Assembly: GCA_019261985.1 (NCBI GenBank)
Contig: JAFAQY010000136.1
Span: 1-45,445 of the forward strand
DNA: 45,445 nucleotides
DNA from: Bryobacterales bacterium
GTDB taxonomy: Bacteria > Acidobacteriota > Terriglobia > Bryobacterales > Bryobacteraceae
Direction of reading: 5' to 3'
The notes beneath the pieces were generated by a model. The model searched no databases and had not been told where the DNA came from. It was given only the letters and a program-made list of their open reading frames with translations. The stretch's first letter is position 1. The number at the start of each line of letters is the position of its first letter. Of the stretch, positions 23,104-30,396 are shown one piece after another. Made by a program: the position numbers and the translations under genes.

Positions 23104-23837
23104 ATGCGGTGTTGGTCCGTCATCTTGGCAATGCTCGCTGGCTATGCGGCCGCCTCCGCGCAGTTGCCAGCCTCGGGTACGCTGTCCGATAGAGACTGGC
23201 CGTTGTTCCGGGCGGAGGTCGCCGGATCGAACATCTACTGAGTTCCACTCCCGACACAGCGGCCGTTACGTATCAGATGGCTCGTACGTGGGCTGCGGCC
23301 AAGCAATCGCCCGAGGCATCCAGTGGCTCCGAAAGGCGGTAGACCTCAGAACTGGACTTGATCCTTCGCGCGAGTCCGTCTTTACCGATTTACGCGGTAC
23401 GCGGGAGTTTGACGCAATTCTCTCCGCCGCGCGCGAGGCAACACCACCGGTTTCGCTGACGGTCTCGGTACTGTGCTCGGCCTCAAAGTCCATGGCAGCG
23501 GACTCTGGCTGTTGAATAATGCGGATAAGGAATCCGCACTGATAAATTACGATCTCGCTTCGGCTCGTGTGATTCGCAAATATGCCGTGGCGGGCTCGGC
23601 CACCTCTTCAACGATTTGGCCATCGCAACCAGCGGCGATGTATACGTAACGGACACACGTGCCGGCGCGGTTTGGCACCTGGCGAATGGGTCCGACGATC
23701 TGACGCGATTTCCGGGCAGGTTCGAATCCGCGAATGGAATCGCGCTCTCGCCAGACGAGAGCCTTCTCTACGTATCGACCTTCCCTGACGCCAACCGCGC
23801 TGGGCGGGGCTGGTGGAAAACGCCGGCAAGCGGGTAA
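23104..23837 (+). pseudogene. Secreted TPR/SMP-30 (gluconolactonase-like) protein, decayed
   Basis: A signal-peptide start, MRCWSVILAMLAGYAAASAQ, opens at 23104 and stops at 23239-23241. The following sequence, spread over several frames, resembles a TPR-plus-SMP-30 protein. WLRKAVDLRTGLDPSRESVF with LRGTREFDAILSA lies at about 23320-23440. LGLKVHGSGLWLLNNADKES and LINYDLASARVIRKYAVAG lie at 23479-23605. After another shift, HLFNDLAIATSGDVYVTDTR and GRFESANGIALSPDESLLYV reach 23790. A part between these pieces is missing. At least two frame changes and one stop make it a pseudogene. The end runs into a palindromic repeat fragment. The intact ancestor was probably a secreted six-bladed propeller. 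Confidence 0.68.
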
Positions 23838-23868
23838 CAACCCGCTGCAGGTTGGCAACGGTTGGCAA
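23826..23868. repeat. Palindromic repeat, truncated copy
   Basis: GCGGGTAACAACCCGC (about 23830-23845) and CAGGTTGGCAAC (from about 23848) match modules of the multi-palindrome arrays at 25906-26015 and 43596-43804, but the outer GTGGGGCAGG arms are missing. The repeat lies where the SMP-30-like pseudogene ends, so a repeat insertion or a deletion between repeats may have caused the decay. Confidence 0.55.
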
Positions 23869-23871
23869 GAC

Positions 23872-24051
23872 TTACGCGAGCGCGAAGGGTTCCTCCACTA
23901 AGTTATCTGTGCACTCCGTATGCCCGCATCCGCAGATGATATCCGGGTTTTCGGCCTCGCCTTCGCAAAACGTGCTGCAATACTTATTGTCGGGGCGGGC
24001 ATCGCACTGGCAGCTCGGATGCGCGCACTTCGGTTGGCTTTTGGGTGTCAT
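23872..24051 (-). CDS. Small metallothionein-like protein
   Basis: A 59-residue minus-strand protein with eight Cys (9, 14, 16, 25, 29, 40, 42, 47) and two His in matched places. The pattern is CAHPSCQC, then KYCSTFCEGE, then CGCGHTEC. This closely follows bacterial metallothioneins such as SmtA/BmtA, where CxxCxC, YCSxxC and CGHxxCxC elements bind Zn2+ or Cd2+ in a four-metal cluster. The protein has no signal peptide and would act in the cytoplasm as a zinc store or metal scavenger. It starts at 24051, 30 bp downstream of the TolB-like gene stop on the same strand, with no clear Shine-Dalgarno. No metal-responsive regulator was seen nearby. Confidence 0.82.
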   Translation of the reverse strand: MTPKSQPKCAHPSCQCDARPDNKYCSTFCEGEAENPDIICGCGHTECTDNLVEEPFALA

Positions 24052-24081
24052 ATCGCATTGAGCGCTTTCAGAGGAGGATCG

Positions 24082-25335
24082 TTACGGGCGCCAGTCGAAC
24101 GCGGCGCGCCAGTCGATATAGCCGTAGTAACCGAACCAACTTGTGTCTTCGGCTTGTAGCCTGCAGACCTGAGCGGCGTTGCCGCCGCTCGAATCCATTA
24201 ACCACAGTGACCGGTTGCCCTCGAAGTCCATGCGGCCGAACAAAATTTTGCCGCCGTCCGCGGACCACAGTGGCTCTTCATCGCGATACCGCGAGTCGCT
24301 GGTGAGCTGCCGGGGCGCGGCCGCGCCGCTTGGGTCCAGCCGCCAGATTTTGCGCTGCTGAAGATAAGGATGTGCCGTGTAGCCGTCCAAACTAATATTG
24401 GAATCCGGTGTGATCGTCCGCTCCTCCACGCGTCCATTCGGCAAAATCACGCGTTCGGTTGTACCCGCGATAGACCTGTTGTAGGCGAGGTTCGCATCCG
24501 GCGCGGCGAAGCACGCGATCTTGCCGTCGGGAGACCACGACGGGCACATCGACGCCACTTCTTCAGCCATCAAGGGCCGTGAGCCACCGGTATCGAGATC
24601 GACAATCGTGACGCGCTTCTCGCTCCAGGTCTCGCGGAAACGGCCGCTCGTTACCGCAAGCAGATTTCCCGCGGACGCGGGCGCGAGATTCAACATATCG
24701 TCATTTGCCAGCGCCGTAATACCCAATTCGCGCGAGCGGCCGCGTGCGACATCGACGATACTCAGAGCGATCCCATCGGACCATGGCGAGGCGCCCCACT
24801 CGTCCGCGTTCCAGTAAATGACCGATTTTCCGTCGCGCGTCCAGGCGTAAGGTTTTTTGCCGCCGTTCTGGTCCCACACTAGAATTTCCGGCTCGCGATC
24901 GAGTTCGGCGAGCGACGCGAGGCAGAGCTGGCCGATGCTTGGGCCGTTAGGGCCGTCGAGATCGCGGGAGAACACATAGCGCTCGCCGTCGGGGGCGAAA
25001 ACGGCGTCAGGGTGCAAAAGGCGATGGTCTTCGCGCGGAAGCCACGCCGCCGCGTCCCCGTTCAGCTCGCCGCCGGCTTTTCCATCGATCCGTACCGCCC
25101 ATCGCTTTTCTTGCGCGTTTTCAAAAGCAATCCACTCTCCGGAGGGCGAAAACCGCGGGGATCGCAAGCCTGGAGCCGAGGCTAGCTTGGATGGCGCGCC
25201 GTCCGGCAGTAAGCGAATCCAAAGACTTCCGTTTTCGACCCAGGCGAGCGTGCCGAACGAGGCTTGGGCTTTAACTTTCCGGTATGGTGAAAGTACCGCG
25301 GCGGCAGCGGCGATGACAAAAACACGGCGCCGCAT
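24082..25335 (-). CDS. Secreted TolB-like (WD40-like/PD40) beta-propeller protein
   Basis: A 417-residue protein with an Arg-rich start and a signal-like segment (RRRVFVIAAAAAVLSPYRKV), then repeated PD40-type blades: RSPRFSPSGEWIAFE, AVFAPDGERYVFSRDLDG, AWTRDGKSVIYWN, PSWSPDGKIACFA and PLWSADGGKILFGRM. These are the SPDG-K-type strands of TolB C-terminal-like propellers. No peptidase domain is attached. It would be exported and probably binds proteins or peptides. The N-terminus could be a twin-arginine-type signal, since it begins with three Arg before a hydrophobic run, but the motif is incomplete. It is followed on the same strand by the metallothionein gene. Confidence 0.78.
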   Translation of the reverse strand: MRRRVFVIAAAAAVLSPYRKVKAQASFGTLAWVENGSLWIRLLPDGAPSKLASAPGLRSPRFSPSGEWIAFENAQEKRWAVRIDGKAGGELNGDAAAWLPREDHRLLHPDAVFAPDGERYVFSRDLDGPNGPSIGQLCLASLAELDREPEILVWDQNGGKKPYAWTRDGKSVIYWNADEWGASPWSDGIALSIVDVARGRSRELGITALANDDMLNLAPASAGNLLAVTSGRFRETWSEKRVTIVDLDTGGSRPLMAEEVASMCPSWSPDGKIACFAAPDANLAYNRSIAGTTERVILPNGRVEERTITPDSNISLDGYTAHPYLQQRKIWRLDPSGAAAPRQLTSDSRYRDEEPLWSADGGKILFGRMDFEGNRSLWLMDSSGGNAAQVCRLQAEDTSWFGYYGYIDWRAAFDWRP

Positions 25336-25422
25336 GTCGAAATTATACGGCGTCTTCGTCGTAATAGCGAAAGGTATTTTTGGCGCTGGATGATCCAGCG
25401 CGGAACACGTGTGGGAGGACTT

Positions 25423-25902
25423 ATGGAAGCGCGTTTAAATTACTTCAAGGCGGCTCCGGGCGTCATGAAGGCGATGGTCAGCCTGGGACGCTACCTCGAC
25501 GATTGCGGGCTGGAGCATTCGCTGCTGAATCTTGTCAAACTCCGAGCGTCGCAAATAAATGGTTGCGCCTACTGTCTGGATATGCATTGGAAGGAGGCGC
25601 GAGCGGCTGGCGAAAGCGAGCAGCGGATGTATTCTTTGGACGCCTGGCGAGAATGCCCCTATTACACGGACCGGGAAATTGCCGCCTTGAAGTGGACCGA
25701 GGCTGTAACTCTGATTAACAAGGACCGGGTCCCGGACGAAGTCTATGAAGAAGTACGTCCGCACTTCAACGAGAAGGAATTGTCGGACTTGACGTTCGCG
25801 ATCGTGATGATCAACGGCTGGAACCGCCTGAACATTTCCGCCCGAGTTGTTCCCGGAGCTTATCAGCCCGCCCACGCGTCCCCGGTGCAAGCAGCCGGAT
25901 AG
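25423..25902 (+). CDS. AhpD-like carboxymuconolactone decarboxylase family protein
   Basis: A 159-residue protein starting at the ATG at 25423, five bases after GGGAGG. The AhpD-type active site is QINGCAYCLDMHWKEAR with Cys48, Cys51 and His55, the thiol pair and proton donor of alkylhydroperoxidase AhpD and related proteins. ALKWTEAVTLIN and FNEKELSDLTFAIVMINGWN also fit the family. Members detoxify peroxides or act as carboxymuconolactone decarboxylases; the CXXC favours a redox role here. An in-frame start at 25390 is possible but has no ribosome binding site. It stands alone and is divergent from the propeller gene. Confidence 0.87.
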   Translation: MEARLNYFKAAPGVMKAMVSLGRYLDDCGLEHSLLNLVKLRASQINGCAYCLDMHWKEARAAGESEQRMYSLDAWRECPYYTDREIAALKWTEAVTLINKDRVPDEVYEEVRPHFNEKELSDLTFAIVMINGWNRLNISARVVPGAYQPAHASPVQAAG

Positions 25903-25905
25903 TTA

Positions 25906-26015
25906 TGTGGGGCAGGTTGCCAACCTGCGGCGGGTTGCTAACCCGCCTGGCCGGTGTTTGCACGGGTCGCCCAGCGCGATTGGCAATCGCGCGCAGGACA
26001 GCATCCTGCCCCACA
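25906..26015. repeat. Modular palindrome array with 11-bp outer arms
   Basis: TGTGGGGCAGG at 25906-25916 pairs perfectly with CCTGCCCCACA at 26005-26015. Between and inside the arms lie short palindromes in a row: CAGGTTGCCAACCTG, GCGGGTTGCTAACCCGC, GCGCGATTGGCAATCGCGC and CAGGACAGCATCCTG. Each has a stem of four to six GC-rich bases and a centre of the TTGSCAA or ATGSCAT type. The whole could fold as a cloverleaf in RNA or a cruciform in DNA. It lies between the AhpD-like gene and the PQQ dehydrogenase gene. A similar array occurs at 43596-43804. Confidence 0.88.
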
Positions 26016-26059
26016 GTGATTCTCATTCCCGCCATCACAGCCGGCCTCGCCTTTTGATA

Positions 26060-26065
26060 TATAAT
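26060..26065 (+). promoter_or_regulatory. Candidate -10 box (TATAAT) of the PQQ dehydrogenase gene
   Basis: A perfect TATAAT lies 38 bases before the ATG at 26103, in the AT-rich island TTTTGATATATAATCC. No good -35 box is seen at the usual spacing (ACAGCC at 26037-26042). AGGAGG at 26093-26098 is a strong ribosome binding site four bases before the start. Confidence 0.45.
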
Positions 26066-26102
26066 CCCCAAACGGAAGGCTTGAAGTGCCTCAGGAGGTC
26101 GA

Positions 26103-28214
26103 ATGCGAACCCTTACTCTACGCGTCGCGATGCCGGCCGCGTGCTTGCTGGCTCTGGTGATCGCCCCTGTTCACGCGCAGCAGGGAGCGAAGAACGGCGA
26201 ATGGCCCACCTATGGCGGCGATCTTGGAAATTCCCGCTACTCTGCACTCGATCAAATCAACGCGAGCAACTTCAACAAGCTTGAAGTGGCGTGGCGTTTC
26301 AAGACCGATAGCCTCGGACCGCGCGTCGAAAACAACCTGGAAGGCACGCCTCTGATGGTCAAGGGTATCTTATACGCGACCGCCGGCACGCGCCGTTCCG
26401 TCGTGGCGCTGGATGCCGCCACCGGCGAGCTTCTGTGGGTGCACGGCGAAAACGAAGGCGAACGCGGCGCTGTAGCCCCCCGCCAGCTTTCCGGCCGCGG
26501 CCTCGCGTATTGGACGAACGGCACGGAAGAGCGCATCATTTATGTGACGGCAGGCTATCGCATGATCGCGCTGAACGCGAAAACCGGCCAGCGAATTCCG
26601 GCGTTCGGCAAAGACGGTGTTGTCGATCTGAAAGAGGACGACGATCAACCCATCGATTTGATGAGCAGCGAAATCGGCCTGCACGCGACGCCCATGATTG
26701 CGCAGGACGTGGTGGTAGTCGGCGCCGCGCATAAACCCGGCGGCGTCCCCACCAGCAAAACAAATGTAAAGGGCTATGTACGCGCATTCGACGTAAAGAC
26801 CGGCAAGCGCTTGTGGACCTTTCACACCATTCCAAAACCCGGCGAGCCGGGCCTCGAAACGTGGCTGAACGATTCCTGGTCCTACACCGGCAACACCGGT
26901 TCCTGGGGGCAGAGCGCAATTGACGAACAGCTCGGGACGGTTTACCTCGGCATCGAGTTGCCGACCGGCGATTACTACGGCGGCCACCGCCCCGGACCGA
27001 ATCTGTACGGCGAAAGCCTGGTAGCCGTCGATCTCCACACCGGCAAAATGAAATGGTATTACCAATACGTCCACCACGGAATTTGGGACATGGATAACCC
27101 ATGCCCGCCGATTCTCGCCGACATCAACGTGAACGGCCAAATGGTGAAGGCCGTCGCTCAACCCACCAAGCAGGCATTCCTGTATGTGCTGAATCGCGAA
27201 ACCGGAAAGCCGGTCTGGCCGTTCGAGGAAAGACCCGTCGAGAAAGGCACGGTTCCGGGCGAGTGGTATTCTCCCACGCAGCCGTTCCCGACCAAACCGC
27301 CCGCTTACGACCGCCAGGGCTTCTTGACGGACTACCTGATCGACTTCACGCCGGAGTTGCATGCGGAAGCAGAGAAGCTGGTGCAGATGTACAAAATCGG
27401 GCCGATATTTACGCCGCCTTCCGTGAGCAAGCCTGAAGGCCCGCTGGCGACGTTGACGCTCGCAACTGCCGGAGGCGGATCGAACTGGCCGGGTGGCTCC
27501 TACGATCCGGAAACACATATGGTGTACGTCTCCTCTCAAGCGGGCATCACGCCGATCGGGCTGATACCCGGCAACAAAGCGAGAACGGATATGGATTTTC
27601 AATCGGGACAGGTTCAGCCCGCGGGTGGACGCGGCGCCGCGGGCGGCAGAGGGGGTGCCGCGGCTGGCCGCGGCGCTCAGGCGGCTGGTCGAGGCGGGCC
27701 CGATTTTGTGCCGTCTCCGGCGACTCAGGCGGCGGATCCTGAAGCCCCTCCGGCCCCCGCGGCCCCAGCCGGCGGCGGAGGAGGAGTCACGGTGCAAGGT
27801 TTGCCCTTGATCAAACCGCCATACGGCAGCATTACCGCGATCAATCTCGATCGCGGCGACATTGCATGGCAAGTGGCGCATGGAGACACCCCGGACAACA
27901 TCCGCAATCATCCGCTTCTGCGCGGCATGAATATTCCGCGCACAGGCCGGCCCGGCACAGCGGGACAGGTTGTTACAAGAACGTTGGTAGTCGTCGGCGA
28001 GAAGGGCGTCGTAACAATGCCCGACGGCCGCCGGGGCGCCTATCTTCGCGCTTACAACAAAGGCACTGGCAAGGACGCCGGCGCCGTTTACATGCCCGCG
28101 CCGCAAACCGGCTCGCCCATGACGTACATGCTGAACGGCAAGCAGTACATCGTCGTCGCGATCGGCAGCAACGAATATGGGGCGGAGTATAGGGCATACC
28201 GGCTGCCGAATTAG
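26103..28214 (+). CDS. Secreted PQQ-dependent dehydrogenase (quinoprotein glucose dehydrogenase-like)
   Basis: A 703-residue protein with a signal peptide (MPAACLLALVIAPVHAQQ) and an eight-bladed quinoprotein propeller. PQQ-family markers are WPTYGGDLGNSRYSALDQIN, VVALDAATGELLWVHG, GYVRAFDVKTGKRLWTFHT and YQYVHHGIWDMDNPCPP. The last blades contain MVYVSSQAG and SPMTYMLNGKQYIVVA. It should oxidise an alcohol or sugar in the periplasm with PQQ and Ca2+. There is no haem c motif, so electrons must go to another carrier. A low-complexity Gly/Arg/Ala/Pro insert (about residues 506-560) interrupts the propeller near the last blades and is probably a flexible surface loop. The start is supported by AGGAGG. 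No PQQ synthesis gene is in the window. Confidence 0.9.
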   Translation: MRTLTLRVAMPAACLLALVIAPVHAQQGAKNGEWPTYGGDLGNSRYSALDQINASNFNKLEVAWRFKTDSLGPRVENNLEGTPLMVKGILYATAGTRRSVVALDAATGELLWVHGENEGERGAVAPRQLSGRGLAYWTNGTEERIIYVTAGYRMIALNAKTGQRIPAFGKDGVVDLKEDDDQPIDLMSSEIGLHATPMIAQDVVVVGAAHKPGGVPTSKTNVKGYVRAFDVKTGKRLWTFHTIPKPGEPGLETWLNDSWSYTGNTGSWGQSAIDEQLGTVYLGIELPTGDYYGGHRPGPNLYGESLVAVDLHTGKMKWYYQYVHHGIWDMDNPCPPILADINVNGQMVKAVAQPTKQAFLYVLNRETGKPVWPFEERPVEKGTVPGEWYSPTQPFPTKPPAYDRQGFLTDYLIDFTPELHAEAEKLVQMYKIGPIFTPPSVSKPEGPLATLTLATAGGGSNWPGGSYDPETHMVYVSSQAGITPIGLIPGNKARTDMDFQSGQVQPAGGRGAAGGRGGAAAGRGAQAAGRGGPDFVPSPATQAADPEAPPAPAAPAGGGGGVTVQGLPLIKPPYGSITAINLDRGDIAWQVAHGDTPDNIRNHPLLRGMNIPRTGRPGTAGQVVTRTLVVVGEKGVVTMPDGRRGAYLRAYNKGTGKDAGAVYMPAPQTGSPMTYMLNGKQYIVVAIGSNEYGAEYRAYRLPN

Positions 28215-28217
28215 GTA

Positions 28218-28237
28218 GGACAAGCTTAAGCTTGTCC
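28218..28237. repeat. 20-bp perfect palindrome
   Basis: GGACAAGCTTAAGCTTGTCC is a perfect 20-bp palindrome three bases after the PQQ dehydrogenase stop codon. It is followed by CCCACA, as in the outer arm of the larger palindrome arrays. The TTG at 28232-28234 inside it is the only plausible start of the downstream glycosyltransferase. It could also act as a terminator-like hairpin for the upstream gene. Confidence 0.8.
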
Positions 28238-29320
28238 CCCACAGCGCTCTTTCTTTCCCCCGAGCCGCCAACGCCCGGCAGCGGTGGCGGTGGGCTTCGT
28301 TCGGCCTCACTCCTCCAATATCTGCGCTCGAAGTACAGCGTGGATGTAGTCGGATTTTCGCTGCGGCCGCATTCGAAGAGCACTCCCGCGCGGCTGTGGC
28401 GGAATCTCCGCCGCTTCGCGCGAGGCGTGCCCCCGTTATTCGATCGTTACTCCGGCTATGAAGCGCAGCTTCGTGATCGAATCCGCAGCCATAAATACGC
28501 GCTCGGCATCGTAGAACATTTTTGGTGCGCTTCGTATGAGCCGCTTCTGCGGACCTGCTGCGAGCGAGTCGTCCTCGATCTACACAACATCGAGAGCGCG
28601 CTCGCCGAGTCCCACGCGCGCGCGGCGCGGTGGCCGGCTTCTTTGGCGTCGGCGCGATTCGCGAAGGCTTATCTGCAGCTTGAAAAAGAGTGGCTGCCAC
28701 GCTTCGACGCTGTCCTGGTCGCCTCCGAGGAGGACCGCTGCCGCATCGACCACAAAGTCGTTATCGTTTATCCCAACGCACTGCCGGAAATCGCGCGGCC
28801 GGACGTGCCGGAAGAAAACTGCATCGTATTCAGCGGCAATCTCGAATACCACCCGAACATCGAAGCCGTGCGCTGGTTCCGCAATAACGTATGGCCTCAA
28901 TTGAGCGGCGTGGAATGGAGGTTGGTGGGCCGCAATCCGGAAGCTGTGTCGCATTTCGTGCGAGGCAATAGCCGTATACGGATCGTGGGGCCTGTGGACG
29001 ACGCCGCGACTGAACTGGCGAGAGCGAAAGTCTGTATCGTTCCGCTCCTTTCGGGCAGCGGAACCAGATTCAAGATCCTGGAGGCATGGGCCGCGGCGCG
29101 AGCTGTGGTCTCAACCTCGATCGGCGCAGAGGGTTTGTGCGCACGCGATGGCGAGCAGCTACTGATCGCAGACGATCCGGAGGCGTTCGCCGCCGCGATA
29201 GCGAGACTGCTGGCACAGCCCGAATTGCGGGCGCGGCTAGGGAGCGCCGGACGCGCCTGGTATCTTGACAACTTCACCTGGCCAGTCGCGTGGCGCAGAC
29301 TCGAAGCGGCGGGAATCTGA
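28232..29320 (+). CDS. GT4-type glycosyltransferase
   Basis: A 362-residue glycosyltransferase with the GT-B fold. The N-terminus, LFLSPEPPTPGSGGGGLRSA, has the Gly-rich loop that follows the first strand. The C-terminal domain has IVFSGNLEYHPNIEAVRWF, IVPLLSGSGTRFKILEAWAA and VVSTSIGAEGL, which carry the acidic residue of the ExxxE-type sugar-nucleotide site. It would add a sugar to a lipid or polysaccharide, possibly LPS since lpxD follows, but the acceptor is unknown. The only usable start is TTG at 28232, inside the palindromic repeat, 18 bases after the dehydrogenase stop, with no ribosome binding site. Efficient expression would need coupling to the upstream gene or a non-standard start. 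Confidence 0.85.
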   Translation: MSPTALFLSPEPPTPGSGGGGLRSASLLQYLRSKYSVDVVGFSLRPHSKSTPARLWRNLRRFARGVPPLFDRYSGYEAQLRDRIRSHKYALGIVEHFWCASYEPLLRTCCERVVLDLHNIESALAESHARAARWPASLASARFAKAYLQLEKEWLPRFDAVLVASEEDRCRIDHKVVIVYPNALPEIARPDVPEENCIVFSGNLEYHPNIEAVRWFRNNVWPQLSGVEWRLVGRNPEAVSHFVRGNSRIRIVGPVDDAATELARAKVCIVPLLSGSGTRFKILEAWAAARAVVSTSIGAEGLCARDGEQLLIADDPEAFAAAIARLLAQPELRARLGSAGRAWYLDNFTWPVAWRRLEAAGI

Positions 29321-29343
29321 CGCCCCGGCTATACCCTATAGAA

Positions 29344-30375
29344 ATGAAGCTTTCCGAACTCGCCGCGGCGCTCGATTGCCGCCTTGCGGGCGACGGTTCC
29401 ATCGAAATCAGGGGCGTCGCAGGCATGGAGCATGCGACTGCAACGGAACTAACCTTTCTCGCGAATCCCAAATACGCGTCGCGGGTGAAAGATACATCCG
29501 CGGGCGCAATTCTCGTTGCCGCGCCCATTGAGGGCCTGGCGATTGCGCAGCTTATTTCCGGGAACCCGTACCTGGATTTCGCGCGCGCATTGGCGCTCTT
29601 TTATCAGCCGCCGCGCCCCAAGCCGGGAATCCACCCCCTCGCGTGCGTGTCAACATCGGCGTGCATTGGCGAAAACGCTTCCATCGGCGCATTTGCCGTT
29701 GTTGCCGACGGCGTCGTGCTGGGCGATGACGCAGTGCTGCATCCGCATGTGGTGATTTATGAAGGCGCTCGGATCGGCGACGGATTTTACGCCCATTCGC
29801 ACGCTGTGGTCCGGGAATATTGCCGCATCGGCAATCGCGTGACGCTGCAAAATGGAGTGGTCGTTGGGGGCGATGGATTCGGATTCGCCAAGCGAGCCGA
29901 TGGAACGCACGCCAAGATCGTCCAAAGCGGCGTCACCGTTATCGAGGACGATGTCGAAGTCCAGTCGTTGACATCCGTCGATCGCGCGACGGTTGGCGAG
30001 ACTCGGGTGAAGCGCGGAGCGAAGATCGACAGCCTGGTGCAAGTAGGCCACGCCTGCGTTGTCGGAGAAGACAACATCATTTGCGCCCAAACCGGACTGG
30101 CCGGTTCGAGCATTTTGGGCAAAGGCGTGCTTCTGGCGGGCCAAGTGGGCGTTTCAGGACACCTCACGATTCACGACGGCGCGACGGTGTATGCGCAGAG
30201 CGGCATCGGCGGCGATGTTGCGCCCGGCGCCATCGTAAGCGGCTCTCCGGCGTTCGATTATCGCGACTGGCTCCGCGCCATTACGGCCTTCCCGAAACTT
30301 CCTGCCATATTAAAGACAGTGAGACGATTGGAAGAACGGCTTACGGCTTTTACGCAAGCCGCCTCTCCCGAATGA
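29344..30375 (+). CDS. lpxD: UDP-3-O-acylglucosamine N-acyltransferase LpxD
   Basis: A 343-residue enzyme of lipid A synthesis. The uridine-binding N-terminal domain includes MKLSELAAALDCRLAGDGS and LTFLANPKYAS. The left-handed beta-helix of hexapeptide repeats follows (GENASIGAFAVVADGVVLGDD and so on, about 100-300). The catalytic His is H236 in SLVQVGHACVVGED, which matches the active-site His of E. coli LpxD. A C-terminal helix follows (FPKLPAILKTVRRLEERL). The start at ATG 29344 gives the standard N-terminus. It implies an outer membrane with lipid A. lpxA and lpxB are not in the window, so this lpxD is separated from its usual neighbours. Confidence 0.96.
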   Translation: MKLSELAAALDCRLAGDGSIEIRGVAGMEHATATELTFLANPKYASRVKDTSAGAILVAAPIEGLAIAQLISGNPYLDFARALALFYQPPRPKPGIHPLACVSTSACIGENASIGAFAVVADGVVLGDDAVLHPHVVIYEGARIGDGFYAHSHAVVREYCRIGNRVTLQNGVVVGGDGFGFAKRADGTHAKIVQSGVTVIEDDVEVQSLTSVDRATVGETRVKRGAKIDSLVQVGHACVVGEDNIICAQTGLAGSSILGKGVLLAGQVGVSGHLTIHDGATVYAQSGIGGDVAPGAIVSGSPAFDYRDWLRAITAFPKLPAILKTVRRLEERLTAFTQAASPE

Positions 30376-30396
30376 TTTGTCCTCAATTATCCCCTC

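Noticed and set aside
22545-23123. N-terminal extension of the VOC protein to 475 residues
   Set aside because: The extension consists of IS110-type transposase sequence and unrelated codons. The VOC gene has its own signal peptide at 22544.
25906-26015. tRNA or CRISPR-like repeat
   Set aside because: The short palindromes differ in sequence and there is no tRNA consensus (no TTCRA loop in place) and no constant repeat with spacers.
26370-28700. A 776-codon open frame on the minus strand opposite the PQQ dehydrogenase and glycosyltransferase genes
   Set aside because: It is a GC-driven shadow: its residues are Arg/Ala/Gly/His-rich with no family pattern, while the plus-strand genes have strong family motifs and ribosome binding sites.
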